A DNA stretch of 22,761 nt from Trueperaceae bacterium (GTDB taxonomy: Bacteria; Deinococcota; Deinococci; Deinococcales; Trueperaceae): assembly GCA_003567075.1 (NCBI GenBank), contig PXAU01000366.1:1-22761 (forward strand). Reading direction: 5' to 3'. Position numbers and translations under genes: made by a program. Below are positions 7,290-14,524 of the stretch, piece by piece; position 1 is the stretch's first letter; each line of letters opens with the position of its first letter. The notes below the pieces were generated by a model that saw nothing but the letters and a program-made list of their open reading frames with translations, was not told the origin of the DNA and ran no database searches.

Positions 7290-7884
7290 TGCGAAATGGG
7301 GGAGTCAGGGTACTCGCCAATGGCGACAGTACCCCAGGTTCCCCACTTGCTGATCTACCTAAAGTGCTCGCGCGCCATACGCGCTGAACGCTACTTGCGC
7401 GCGTGCGCGCCAGTTGAACTTGCTCTTCGCACGCCGTAACGGCCGCCACGATCGGGGCCACCGCGGTGAAACGGGAAGCCAGAGGGACGAGTGGCACTCT
7501 GCCAAAGGCTGCACCATCATCACGGCGTGCGCAAATGAGCGCGCTCTAGACAAACATTCGACGACCTCCTGGGAAGACTGAGGTACCATCGACCCGATGT
7601 CGAGGGCAACCGTGGCGTGGCGCGAAGTGGGACACGAGCGGGACTCGAGTCGCCATCGAGACACGCTTCCACGCGCTACCACACGCAGCGCTGCACGCCG
7701 ACTGACGTCACCACCATCGACGGCTGAGCGGGGAAGCTGCGGGACCGCACCGCCGGTTGGCGGGAAGGATGGGGTACCGGCCCGGTTCCCGGAATGGTGC
7801 GCGTGTCGACGGCCGGGTGGCGACACGAAGGTTGACGCACTGTGGTGGATCGTGCACCGACAGACGCATCAACAGCGGTTCGGC

Positions 7885-7928
7885 CATTGCTGTTCCAATT
7901 GTCTCCATTCTCTTTCTTCCATTAATGC
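7885..7928. other. Locally AT-rich stretch, candidate DNA unwinding element
   Basis: From CATTGCTGTTCCAATT through TCTTTCTTCCATTAAT the sequence is much richer in A and T than anything around it. It lies directly before the tandem iterons, the usual place for the melting region of an iteron origin. The call rests on composition and position only. Confidence 0.45.
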
Positions 7929-7983
7929 GAGCGCGTGAGCGCCGTACTGGACGAGAGAATCCGCGGCCAAGCGGGGATCCTGT

Positions 7984-8113
7984 GGGACCAGCGTGGGAAG
8001 AGCGCGGTACCCTGCGGGGAGGCTTACGGTACCGAAGTGGGAAGCAAGGGGGACGAACTGGGGAGCGAGGGGTACCGAAGTGGGGAAGATGGGGTACTCT
8101 GGTTCCCCGCTTT
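7984..8113 (+). repeat. Tandem iteron array, six units with a 21-22-bp period
   Basis: Units begin at 7984, 8006, 8028, 8050, 8071 and 8093, that is spacings of 22, 22, 22, 21 and 22 bp, or about two helical turns. The best units (8028 and 8071) read GGTACCGAAGTGGGAAG and GGTACCGAAGTGGGGAAG. The consensus is GGTACC-NNNN-TGGGGAAG-NNNN. A weaker seventh unit, keeping only CAAGCGGGGA, fits the same phase at 7962. The last unit (8093) turns into an inverted half (GGTTCCCCGC). The array ends 60 bp before the rep start. These are the expected binding sites of the initiator. Confidence 0.8.
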
Positions 8114-8172
8114 GCATCGGTAATGGCGAAAAATAGCACTACCTTCCCCGCTCTAGGTGGTAGGGTCGCACC

Positions 8173-9726
8173 ATGGCGAGGTCGAATCGTGCCGACGAGG
8201 GTACGCGCCAAGCGACCGTAGGCGACGAGCCAGCCGTCGCGGAGGTGGAGCGCGACGTCATGCCCGCGGCGTCCGGGAGCCACGGCGTCACCCGGTCGGC
8301 AGCGGGATCGAGCGCTGTGGCGACAGGTGGCCGCGGAGCGCCACGTAGGGCGCTCGAACGCCGTACGAGGCGCGTATCGGTAACGCAGGCCAACCCGCTT
8401 GCGCTGAGCCGGCAGGAGATGGGCCTGCTCACGAAGCGTCTTCTCGTACTCGCCCTGTCCGACATCACGCGCAACGACAACGACCTCGAACCGATTCGCA
8501 TCACCGCCTGGGAGTACGCCCAGATCTTCAACATTCGTGGGAAGAGCATTTACTCGCGCATCGAGGAGTCGGCCCGCGAGTTGCTGGAGCAGACCGTACA
8601 GGTGAAGGAGCCCAACGGCGACTGGGTGATGTTCCAGTGGGTCTCGGAGGCTCGCTACGACAGTGGTCGCGACAGCCGCGACAAGCTCGCCTGCATCGAG
8701 CTCAAGATCCACGACAAGCTCAAGCCCTACCTGCTGCAGTTGCGGCGCGACTTCAGCATCATCCCAACGGAGCAACTGCTGAGCTTCGACAGCTTCAACA
8801 GCATGCGGCTGTTCGAGGTGCTCTACACCACCAGCTACGGTGGCGAGAAGCGCCACCTCCACTTCGACGTCGACGACCTCAAGCGCCGCTTGGGACTGGA
8901 CGGCAAGTACGAGCGCTTCAAGGACTTCACCTACGTGCTCGACAAGGCGCAACAGGAGTTCGCACGGTACACCTGTCTGACCTTCGAGTACCAGGGCGTC
9001 AAGGTCGGCCGAAAGTACCAGCAGGTCGAGATCGAGATTCGCAAGAACGACGTGTTCAAGCCCCGCGTGAGGTTGCCGGAGAGCATCGCCAAGCGCGTGC
9101 CACGCGAGGCCGACGTCGAGGCGCGGTTGAAGGCCTTGCAGGCACGCGACGCCCTCCAGGACATCGGCTGGACGATCGATCCCGATGCAACGGTGCAGCG
9201 CTTCGGTGCTCGCAGGGTGATCGATGTCGTCCGCTACGCGAAGACGCTGCAGCGCAAGGCGGAGGTGGCGGGGCGGCCCATCTTCAACCTTCCCGGCTTC
9301 GCGCACAGCTTGCTGCAGCAGGGCATCGAGCCACCGACGGGCGAGCCCGAGCCCGCGGCGGATCAGCGTCTCACGCGCGAGGCGGTGCGGGGCATCGCGA
9401 CCAGCATCAGCGACAGCTACCACCAGCAGCGGCGCGAGCGGGCGCAACGCGTGTGGGCGGAGCTTTCCACGGACCAGCAGGAGCTCGTGCGCACGCTCAT
9501 GCAGGCGACCCTCCACCGCTTCACGCTCGAGCGCATCGAAGGTGATGGCTGGCAGGGCGCGCTGTTCGAGATCAGCCGGCTGGACGTCATGACGAGCCAC
9601 GGGTTCCTGGCGCTGCCGCCTGACCTGCGCGACGTGCGCACGTTCGTGGAGGCACGCGGTCTCCTGCGGGAGTACCAGGCCGACGACCGCCAGCGCATCC
9701 TGGCCGAGCTCGCCGACGACGCGTGA
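8173..9726 (+). CDS. Replication initiator protein, Rep_3/RepB family, with long terminal extensions
   Basis: The protein would bind the iterons just upstream, melt the origin and load the host helicase. Residues about 70-300 form the conserved two winged-helix unit. VTQANPLALSRQEMGLLTKRL and the segment around ITAWEYAQIFNI and SIYSRIEESARELLEQ correspond to the first domain. FSIIPTEQLLSFDSFNSMRLFEVLY, LKRRLGLDGKYERFKDF and the following VLDKAQQEFARYT correspond to the second. The 517-aa length exceeds the usual 250-350 aa. A basic, Ala/Gly/Arg-rich N-terminal stretch of about 68 aa looks disordered, and about 200 C-terminal residues are helical, Gln/Arg-rich and unrecognised. The ATG at 8173 has AGGG about 7 nt before it; a start nearer residue 69 cannot be excluded. 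It is divergent from parAB and followed after 57 bp by the SRAP gene. Confidence 0.88.
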   Translation: MARSNRADEGTRQATVGDEPAVAEVERDVMPAASGSHGVTRSAAGSSAVATGGRGAPRRALERRTRRVSVTQANPLALSRQEMGLLTKRLLVLALSDITRNDNDLEPIRITAWEYAQIFNIRGKSIYSRIEESARELLEQTVQVKEPNGDWVMFQWVSEARYDSGRDSRDKLACIELKIHDKLKPYLLQLRRDFSIIPTEQLLSFDSFNSMRLFEVLYTTSYGGEKRHLHFDVDDLKRRLGLDGKYERFKDFTYVLDKAQQEFARYTCLTFEYQGVKVGRKYQQVEIEIRKNDVFKPRVRLPESIAKRVPREADVEARLKALQARDALQDIGWTIDPDATVQRFGARRVIDVVRYAKTLQRKAEVAGRPIFNLPGFAHSLLQQGIEPPTGEPEPAADQRLTREAVRGIATSISDSYHQQRRERAQRVWAELSTDQQELVRTLMQATLHRFTLERIEGDGWQGALFEISRLDVMTSHGFLALPPDLRDVRTFVEARGLLREYQADDRQRILAELADDA

Positions 9727-9783
9727 GCGCGCTAGCGATCGAGGGCTCGCGACGCAGCGTCGGCGCCCGAGAGGGGAGAACGC

Positions 9784-10440
9784 GTGTGCGGTCGATACAC
9801 CCTCTACCATGACGAAGACGACCTGACGAGCCTGCTCGAGGTCGCCAGCTTCCCGTCAGGCCGTCGCTACAACGTCGCGCCCACGCAGGTGGTGCCTTGG
9901 GTACGCGAGCGGAGCGACGGCGAGCGCGACGTGATGACGGGGCGCTGGGGACTGGTGCCGCATTGGGTCGACGACCCCGCACGCTTCCGGGCGTCGCTCT
10001 TCAACGCCCGGTCCGAGACGGCGGCGGAGAAGCCGAGCTTCCGCGACGCCATGCGCCGAGCGCGCTGCGTCGTCCCAGCCAGCGGTTTCTTCGAGTGGCG
10101 ACGCGAGGGCGATCGCAAACGGCCGTATCACGTCGTGCGCTCCGACGGGGCGCCGCTCCTCCTCGCCGGCCTCTATGCGGAGCGCGTCGACGGGAACAGC
10201 GTCACGGTCTTGACCTGCGCCCCGAATCAGCTCATGGCCCAACTCCACGAGCGCATGCCGGTGGTGTTGGGCGCCGCCGACCTCGCACGCTGGCTGGATC
10301 CGAGCAGCAGGGATCCGACCGCCGTCGGCGACGTCCTGGCTCCATGCCCCGATGCCTGGTTGCGCTACTACCCGGTCGACCCGCGCGTCGGGAACGCTCG
10401 CCTCGACGACCCGAGCCTGGTGCAGCCCGTGCCCACTTGA
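9784..10440 (+). CDS. SRAP-family DNA-protein crosslink protein (YedK/HMCES type)
   Basis: SRAP proteins bind abasic sites in single-stranded DNA and form a thiazolidine crosslink through the N-terminal Cys2, shielding stalled forks. The 218-aa protein begins MCGRYTLYHD, so Cys2 becomes N-terminal after Met removal. Also present are RYNVAPTQ (28-35), RWGLVPHWV (54-62), FNARSET (73-79), the active-site Glu in ASGFFEWRREG (Glu104) and the His in HERMPVVL (His155). All known key residues are in place. The start is GTG at 9784, preceded by GAGGGGAG, and must be this codon because Cys2 follows it. It lies 57 bp after rep on the same strand, so it may be co-transcribed with the initiator, which would link lesion protection to origin firing. 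That link is inference. Confidence 0.93.
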   Translation: MCGRYTLYHDEDDLTSLLEVASFPSGRRYNVAPTQVVPWVRERSDGERDVMTGRWGLVPHWVDDPARFRASLFNARSETAAEKPSFRDAMRRARCVVPASGFFEWRREGDRKRPYHVVRSDGAPLLLAGLYAERVDGNSVTVLTCAPNQLMAQLHERMPVVLGAADLARWLDPSSRDPTAVGDVLAPCPDAWLRYYPVDPRVGNARLDDPSLVQPVPT

Positions 10441-10563
10441 GCGGATGCGCCGAGCCCAGCGCCGATCGTATGGCGCGACCGCGCACCCGAGACGCCGAGG
10501 CGCCTGGCGCCCCTTGCGCACGCCGTGTGCAATGGCTCACGCTCTGACGAGGGCAGAATCGGC

Positions 10564-10569
10564 TACCTT
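10564..10569 (+). promoter_or_regulatory. TANNNT -10 box five bases before an ATG (leaderless type)
   Basis: TACCTT, then AACAA, then ATG at 10575. In Deinococcus many leaderless transcripts have TANNNT just ahead of the start codon. The -35 is not clear; TCTGAC at 10543-10548 is a weak option with a short spacer. The nearby sequence 10441-10563 shows no gene of its own. Confidence 0.35.
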
Positions 10570-10574
10570 AACAA

Positions 10575-10637
10575 ATGAGGTATCCGATGCCGACACCCTT
10601 CACACCCTTGTGCCGCACCACCGAGGTTCCCGCGTGA
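10575..10637 (+). CDS. Possible 20-codon leader peptide
   Basis: Starting at the ATG just after the TACCTT box, a frame of 20 codons (MRYPMPTPFTPLCRTTEVPA) ends in TGA at 10635-10637. That stop overlaps the GTG of the next small frame (GTGA, 4 nt), the arrangement of a translationally coupled pair. There is no Shine-Dalgarno, as expected if leaderless. No homology is recognised, and the call is weak because the evidence is only positional. Confidence 0.25.
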   Translation: MRYPMPTPFTPLCRTTEVPA

Positions 10638-10945
10638 GTGCGGTGCTGTGGCTCGGTGTGGCCTTCGTCGCCATCGCGCTCAGCGGCTGCACAGTGGTCG
10701 CCATCCATGACCTTGTGGCGGCCGTTGCCCGCCGAGCGGCGCTGCGGCAGCGACCACCTGCGGGGCAGCGCCAGGGGCCGTTCGCGCCGCTGTCCGCCGC
10801 TGCACCACCCTCGCTCACGGTGGCCTCGCTCACGGTGGGCACGTCGACGGCGCCGGTGCACCAGCGGCGCGCTCGGCAATCCAGGCCACGGCTGCCTCGA
10901 AGCCGGCCGGTCGTGTGTCGCGATGACGCGCTTCGCGCACGTTGA
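10634..10945 (+). CDS. Possible small lipoprotein-like ORF
   Basis: The 103-codon frame from GTG at 10634 begins VSAVLWLGVAFVAIALSGC, a convincing hydrophobic segment with a lipobox (LSGC, Cys19). After the Cys the sequence turns basic and low in complexity (ARRAALRQRPPAGQRQG, then SLTVASLTVG). It overlaps the 3' end of the opposite-strand lipase gene by about 115 bp, where its codons look like a shadow of that gene. GAGG lies about 6 nt upstream. It could be a real envelope peptide with a shorter C-terminus, or chance. A 15-bp direct repeat (TCGCTCACGGTGG at about 10811 and 10826) lies inside. Confidence 0.28.
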   Translation: MSAVLWLGVAFVAIALSGCTVVAIHDLVAAVARRAALRQRPPAGQRQGPFAPLSAAAPPSLTVASLTVGTSTAPVHQRRARQSRPRLPRSRPVVCRDDALRAR

Positions 10946-12101
10946 GGTACTCCACCGCGCTCCCGGCGGCGCATAGCGCCGCCACGAACCGCTCCTGCGT
11001 CGGGTCGCGCACGATGATGTCCTGGCCGCCCTGCACCACGAGGGCAGGGAGCCCGTGACCCGAGAGTCCGGTCCGGTTCTCCTCGAACAGCGCGTGCATG
11101 CCGGGGAAGTCCGCCGCCAGCGTCCCCTGCCGCAACGCTCGGGCGAACGCGGGCGTGTACATCGCGTCTACGTCGAAGGGGAAGATCTGCTGGGCACGGT
11201 CGACGCAGACGCTCTGGGCCTCGTTGGTCAGTGCCGGTAGCCAGCGTGGGGCGAGGATGGCCGGTGCGTTCACCTGCTCGGCACCGTATATCGCCGACCA
11301 GCTAGCGATCACGTACGGCGCGTAGTACGGCCCCTCGAGGAAGAGCGGCTGGACGTCCGTCGTGGCGCCGTAGCCGATGAGGCCTGCCAGTGACACCTCG
11401 GGTGCGTACCACGGTCGGAGGTCGGCTGCCGCGAAGGCAGCATGCCCTCCCTGGGAGTAGCCGCCCATCACCACCACGTCCTCGAGTACGCCCAACCACG
11501 GTGCCTCGGTGAACAGCGCGCGGGTGGCTCGCGCGGCATCGAGCATCACGTGCGCTTCGCTGGCGGCATGGAAGTACGCCTGGGGCCGTCCGGGGGTCTC
11601 GAAGCCGAGGTAGTCCGGGAACACCGTGACGATGCCGCGCCCGGCGTAGGGCGCGAGATAGGCGCGGTACTCGCCGAGGGGTTGCGGGAGCTCCATCTCG
11701 CGGGAGGGGGCGCACGCGTCCGCCAAGCCCGTCGTACCCGCACCGAACACGTACATCGGCGCTGCGCCGGCGGCTGGCTCCACCGGGACGAACAACGAGG
11801 CGCTCACCACCGCGACCTCGCCCGCGAGTCCCGTGGTCACGAAGCGCAGCTGGAACACGTCGACCGCGTTGTCGACCTGCGGCGGTCCGAAGCGCCCGAA
11901 GGGTGAGGCTGCCGCGTCGCGCACCTGCGTCACCGACAACCGTTCGTCGTAGACCACTTCCACCAGGCTGCCAGGCGGCAGGGTGAGGTCGGCTGGCGAT
12001 GGCGGGGCTTGCGCCGCGGCTCGGGGCGCCAACGGCCACGCCGCCAGCAGCATGGCCAGCCCCACGAGGCCAGGGTGGAGGAATCGTCTGGTTCTCGTCA
12101 T
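10830..12101 (-). CDS. Secreted alpha/beta hydrolase, LIP (secretory lipase) family, copy 1
   Basis: This is a secreted esterase or lipase of 423 aa. Basic MTRTRRFLHP and a hydrophobic stretch end at RAAAQA, a good signal peptidase I site near residue 31. The nucleophile motif is GYSQGG (Ser216). The acid is probably Asp361 in VVQGGQDIIV, and the His is His393 in REARHRDT. FGAGTTGLADACAPSR is shared almost exactly with the neighbouring paralogue, and a Cys in that motif and one near the C-terminus may form a disulfide. The ATG at 12101 has GGAGGT 4 nt upstream. It is the last gene of a five-gene minus-strand operon, 17 nt after the paralogue. In an O-acetylation operon it might remove acyl groups from the same polymer, or simply be a lipase. 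Confidence 0.88.
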   Translation of the reverse strand: MTRTRRFLHPGLVGLAMLLAAWPLAPRAAAQAPPSPADLTLPPGSLVEVVYDERLSVTQVRDAAASPFGRFGPPQVDNAVDVFQLRFVTTGLAGEVAVVSASLFVPVEPAAGAAPMYVFGAGTTGLADACAPSREMELPQPLGEYRAYLAPYAGRGIVTVFPDYLGFETPGRPQAYFHAASEAHVMLDAARATRALFTEAPWLGVLEDVVVMGGYSQGGHAAFAAADLRPWYAPEVSLAGLIGYGATTDVQPLFLEGPYYAPYVIASWSAIYGAEQVNAPAILAPRWLPALTNEAQSVCVDRAQQIFPFDVDAMYTPAFARALRQGTLAADFPGMHALFEENRTGLSGHGLPALVVQGGQDIIVRDPTQERFVAALCAAGSAVEYLNVREARHRDTRPAGFEAAVAWIAERAAGAPAPSTCPP

Positions 12102-12118
12102 GTGACCTCCCATGTCCG

Positions 12119-13342
12119 TCACTCCCGGCCCACGGCATCGCAATCGGACGGTGCCGGCTCGCCGGCGGCGAGGGCACGCATCCAGCCCAGCGCCTCCTCG
12201 AAGCCGATGTAGCGCGTCTCGTGGCGGGTTCGCAGGTAGTTCGGGTAGCGAACGCTGCTCCCCAGCTCGCACAGCCGGCTGACGAAGCGGTTCTGGTCAG
12301 CCAGGGGAGCGATGGGGTCGTCGACGCCCTGCAGCATGATGACGGGCAGCCCATGGTCCTGGAGGCCCGTCTGGTTGGCTCGCATCAACCTGTCGAGCGT
12401 AGGGAAGGCGTCAGCCAACGTGCCCTGGCGCAGGGCCGCGGCCAACTCGGGCACGAGCAACGCAGCTGGATCGCCCGGGTACTGGGCCTGTACGTCCAGG
12501 ATGCACAGACGCTCGATGTCGCCCATGAGCCGGCGCGCGTACGCTTCCTGCAGCAGCGCCTCGGGCTCGATGGCACCGTCGTAGACGTCGGCATAGGCAA
12601 CGAGGATCCAGGGCGCGACGTACGGGAAGGGGCGCATCACCACGTCCACCTCGCCGCTCGCGCCGAACCCCAGCAGGCCTGTGAGCGGCACGTCTGGCGC
12701 GTAGCCCGCCGCCCGATCGGCGGCTGCGAAGACCGCATGACCACCCTGCGAGAATCCTGCCACGAAGCTCGCGTGCGGGGCCAAGGCCGCGTCGAGGTCC
12801 GCCAACACGCTCGCTGCGGCCCGCAAGGCGTCGAGCAGCACGTGCGCCTCGGCGTCCGCTACGAAGTACGGTTGCCGCCGCTCGGGGGCGAAGAAGCCGA
12901 GGTAGTTCGGCATCACCGTCGGCAACCCTTGGCCGGCGTAGGCGAGGGCGTAAGCGCCGTAGGTATCGAGGCTGCCCCCTTCGACGTACGGGCGCGACGG
13001 AGCGCACGCGTCGACGAGGCCGGTCGAGCCGGGGGCGAAGGCGAGGAGGGATCCGGCGTCGACGGGGTCGTCGGGAACGAACAAGAGGGCCAGCGCCGTG
13101 GCCGGATCGCCATTCTCGTCGCTCGTCTCGAAGCGCAGGACGTAGCTGTGCACGGCGCTGCGGACGGGGAGCGGCTCGGTGCCGTTGTTGCGGAAGCGGC
13201 CCGTCGTCTGACCGGCCACTGCGCTCGCGGAGAACGTGCCCCTGAAGTCGAGGTCGACGACGTGACCGGGTTGCCCGGATGCGAGCGGCGCGAGCGCCAC
13301 GACGACCAGGGCGAAGAGGACGCGCAGCGACCGCCTCACCAC
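12119..13342 (-). CDS. Secreted alpha/beta hydrolase, LIP (secretory lipase) family, copy 2
   Basis: A 407-aa paralogue of the next gene downstream, with the same architecture. It has a short signal peptide (VVRRSLRVLFALVVVALAPLASG), the shared APGSTGLVDACAPSR block (103-117), nucleophile motif GFSQGG (Ser198), acid in VDDPIAP (Asp341 or Asp342) and His374 in RTRHETRY. PNYLGFFAP and the RALRQGTLA-like ALRQGTLADAFP block are also common to both. The start is the first of two adjacent GTG codons (13342), with GGAGGT 6 nt upstream. It overlaps the stop of the algJ-like gene by 7 nt, so translation is coupled. The Ser-Asp-His triad looks intact. Family members act on triacylglycerols or small esters; the substrate here is unknown. 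Confidence 0.88.
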   Translation of the reverse strand: MVRRSLRVLFALVVVALAPLASGQPGHVVDLDFRGTFSASAVAGQTTGRFRNNGTEPLPVRSAVHSYVLRFETSDENGDPATALALLFVPDDPVDAGSLLAFAPGSTGLVDACAPSRPYVEGGSLDTYGAYALAYAGQGLPTVMPNYLGFFAPERRQPYFVADAEAHVLLDALRAAASVLADLDAALAPHASFVAGFSQGGHAVFAAADRAAGYAPDVPLTGLLGFGASGEVDVVMRPFPYVAPWILVAYADVYDGAIEPEALLQEAYARRLMGDIERLCILDVQAQYPGDPAALLVPELAAALRQGTLADAFPTLDRLMRANQTGLQDHGLPVIMLQGVDDPIAPLADQNRFVSRLCELGSSVRYPNYLRTRHETRYIGFEEALGWMRALAAGEPAPSDCDAVGRE

Positions 13343-14514
13343 GCTGTCACCTCCGGCCCGTACCCCTCGAGGGTCGCGTAGCGTTCCGGGAACTCCCAGA
13401 TGACGACCTGCGGGCGCGCCGTAACGAAGGCCTCGCCCTCGAGATAGCGGCGCATCGGCTCCCATGGGCCCAGACCACTGACGGCGGCGTCGATCACGTC
13501 GGCTCCGAGGGCTTCGCGGAGGGCGCCGGCGGCGTTCCAGCTGGGGTCAGCGCTGTAGGACGTACCGACCAAGGCCACCGGCACCTCCACCGGGCCGAAC
13601 AGGTCGCCGCTGGCCGGGTCCAGGCTGCGGGTCTGCGGCACGGCCAGCATGTCGGCTGGCGGCCCGAGGCGTGGCAGCAGCGGTCCGAGGTCGAGGAACA
13701 CCGTGAGGTCGCCCCAGTGCTCGTGCAGCGAACCGAGCTCGGTGCGGTAGCGCCGCTGGCCGAGACCATCGAACGGCGCGTGCTCGTCGATGGTGTCCGC
13801 GATGCTCGCCGCGGCCACGGCCGCTCCCGCCGGCGTCCAATGCGTGTCCGTGCGCAGGTAGGCGGGCGTCCCGTCGGGCAACCCCGCCAGCGGCGGGCGT
13901 AGATCGCTGACGATCACGCCAGCGCGGCGCAGCTGCGTCACCAACGCCTCGTAACGCTCAGCCGCGGCGGCCGGCAGCGGGGCGGGGGCGTGCTCGGGAA
14001 CCATCGCCGCCTTGGCAGGCACCAATGCCACCACCAGGTCGATATCCTGCTCCGCCAACGACGACCGGACCGACGCGATGCGGGCCACCGTCGCCTCGAT
14101 CGCCCCAGCGGCGTCGGGCACCGTAGCGTACTCCTCGCGGCTGTAGAGCCAGCCCTCCTCCCCCACGAGCACACCGAGTCGACCCTGACCGAAGAGACCG
14201 GTGTCGATGATCCCCCACGCGGTCCGCGCAGGCGCAAGCAGGGGGGAGGCCGCGTCGAAGCTGCGCTGGTACGCCTCGGCCCAGCTGCCGTCGCTAAAGC
14301 GCTCGCTGGGTGAACGCGGCAACGCCGGGTTGAGCAGGGCGGCAGCGAAGCCGCTTACGAGCACGAGCGCGAAACCGATGGCGTAGGTCCAGCGCCAACG
14401 CGAGCCCGTGGCGACGCCGATCCACACCTCTGACGACGCAGTGGCGGCATCCCCCGGCGACGTTTCGGGCTCGGGGACGTTGGCCGCTTTGCTGACACCG
14501 GAGCGCGTGGTCAC
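13336..14514 (-). CDS. algJ: AlgJ/AlgX-like O-acetyltransferase (DHHW/SGNH-like)
   Basis: In alginate-type systems this protein takes acetyl groups delivered across the membrane by the MBOAT partner and handles their transfer to the polysaccharide. The 392-aa protein has a cytoplasmic tail of about 40 aa, one membrane segment (about 42-62) and an exported domain. Motifs are GEEGWLYS (118-125), RTDTHWTPAG with Asp223 and His225, and VGTSYS with the likely nucleophile Ser319. This is the Asp-His...Ser set of AlgJ/AlgX. The C-terminus ends in PQVVIWEFPERY, also typical (the VxxExxER block). There is no carbohydrate-binding module, so it is AlgJ-like rather than AlgX-like. The GTG at 14514 has GAGGAT 6 nt upstream, overlapping the algI stop. 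The symbol indicates family resemblance; alginate as substrate is not shown. Confidence 0.85.
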   Translation of the reverse strand: MTTRSGVSKAANVPEPETSPGDAATASSEVWIGVATGSRWRWTYAIGFALVLVSGFAAALLNPALPRSPSERFSDGSWAEAYQRSFDAASPLLAPARTAWGIIDTGLFGQGRLGVLVGEEGWLYSREEYATVPDAAGAIEATVARIASVRSSLAEQDIDLVVALVPAKAAMVPEHAPAPLPAAAAERYEALVTQLRRAGVIVSDLRPPLAGLPDGTPAYLRTDTHWTPAGAAVAAASIADTIDEHAPFDGLGQRRYRTELGSLHEHWGDLTVFLDLGPLLPRLGPPADMLAVPQTRSLDPASGDLFGPVEVPVALVGTSYSADPSWNAAGALREALGADVIDAAVSGLGPWEPMRRYLEGEAFVTARPQVVIWEFPERYATLEGYGPEVTAW

Positions 14515-14524
14515 GGCACGATCC

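Larger units (their letters stand above)
7293..8155. other. Replication origin region with dispersed and tandem iterons
   Basis: This gene-free DNA lies between parA and the rep gene. Copies related to GAAGTGGGGAAGATGGGGTACC occur on the plus strand at about 7293-7313, 7468-7491, 7624-7646, 7725-7746 and 7757-7778. A compact array follows from 7984. Inverted copies occur at 7329-7350, 8093-8115 (partly) and 8137-8154. The inverted copy at 8137-8154 overlaps TACCTT (8140-8145), a possible rep -10, which would allow Rep autorepression as in iteron plasmids. GGGTAC-TCGCCA faces TGGCGA-CA-GTACCC around 7308-7334, making a dyad between the first two copies. No clear TTATNCACA DnaA box was seen. 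Confidence 0.7.

Noticed and set aside
9750..9762. Hairpin CGACGC-A-GCGTCG between rep and the SRAP gene
   Set aside because: One-base loop, no T-tract, and easy to obtain by chance in such GC-rich DNA.
7708..9810. 700-codon open frame on the minus strand
   Set aside because: It is antisense to the well-recognised initiator gene and covers the iterons; the sequence has no family resemblance.
10499..10511. GGCGCC-T-GGCGCC after the SRAP gene as a terminator
   Set aside because: It is a repeated restriction-type palindrome with no useful loop and only CCTT after it.
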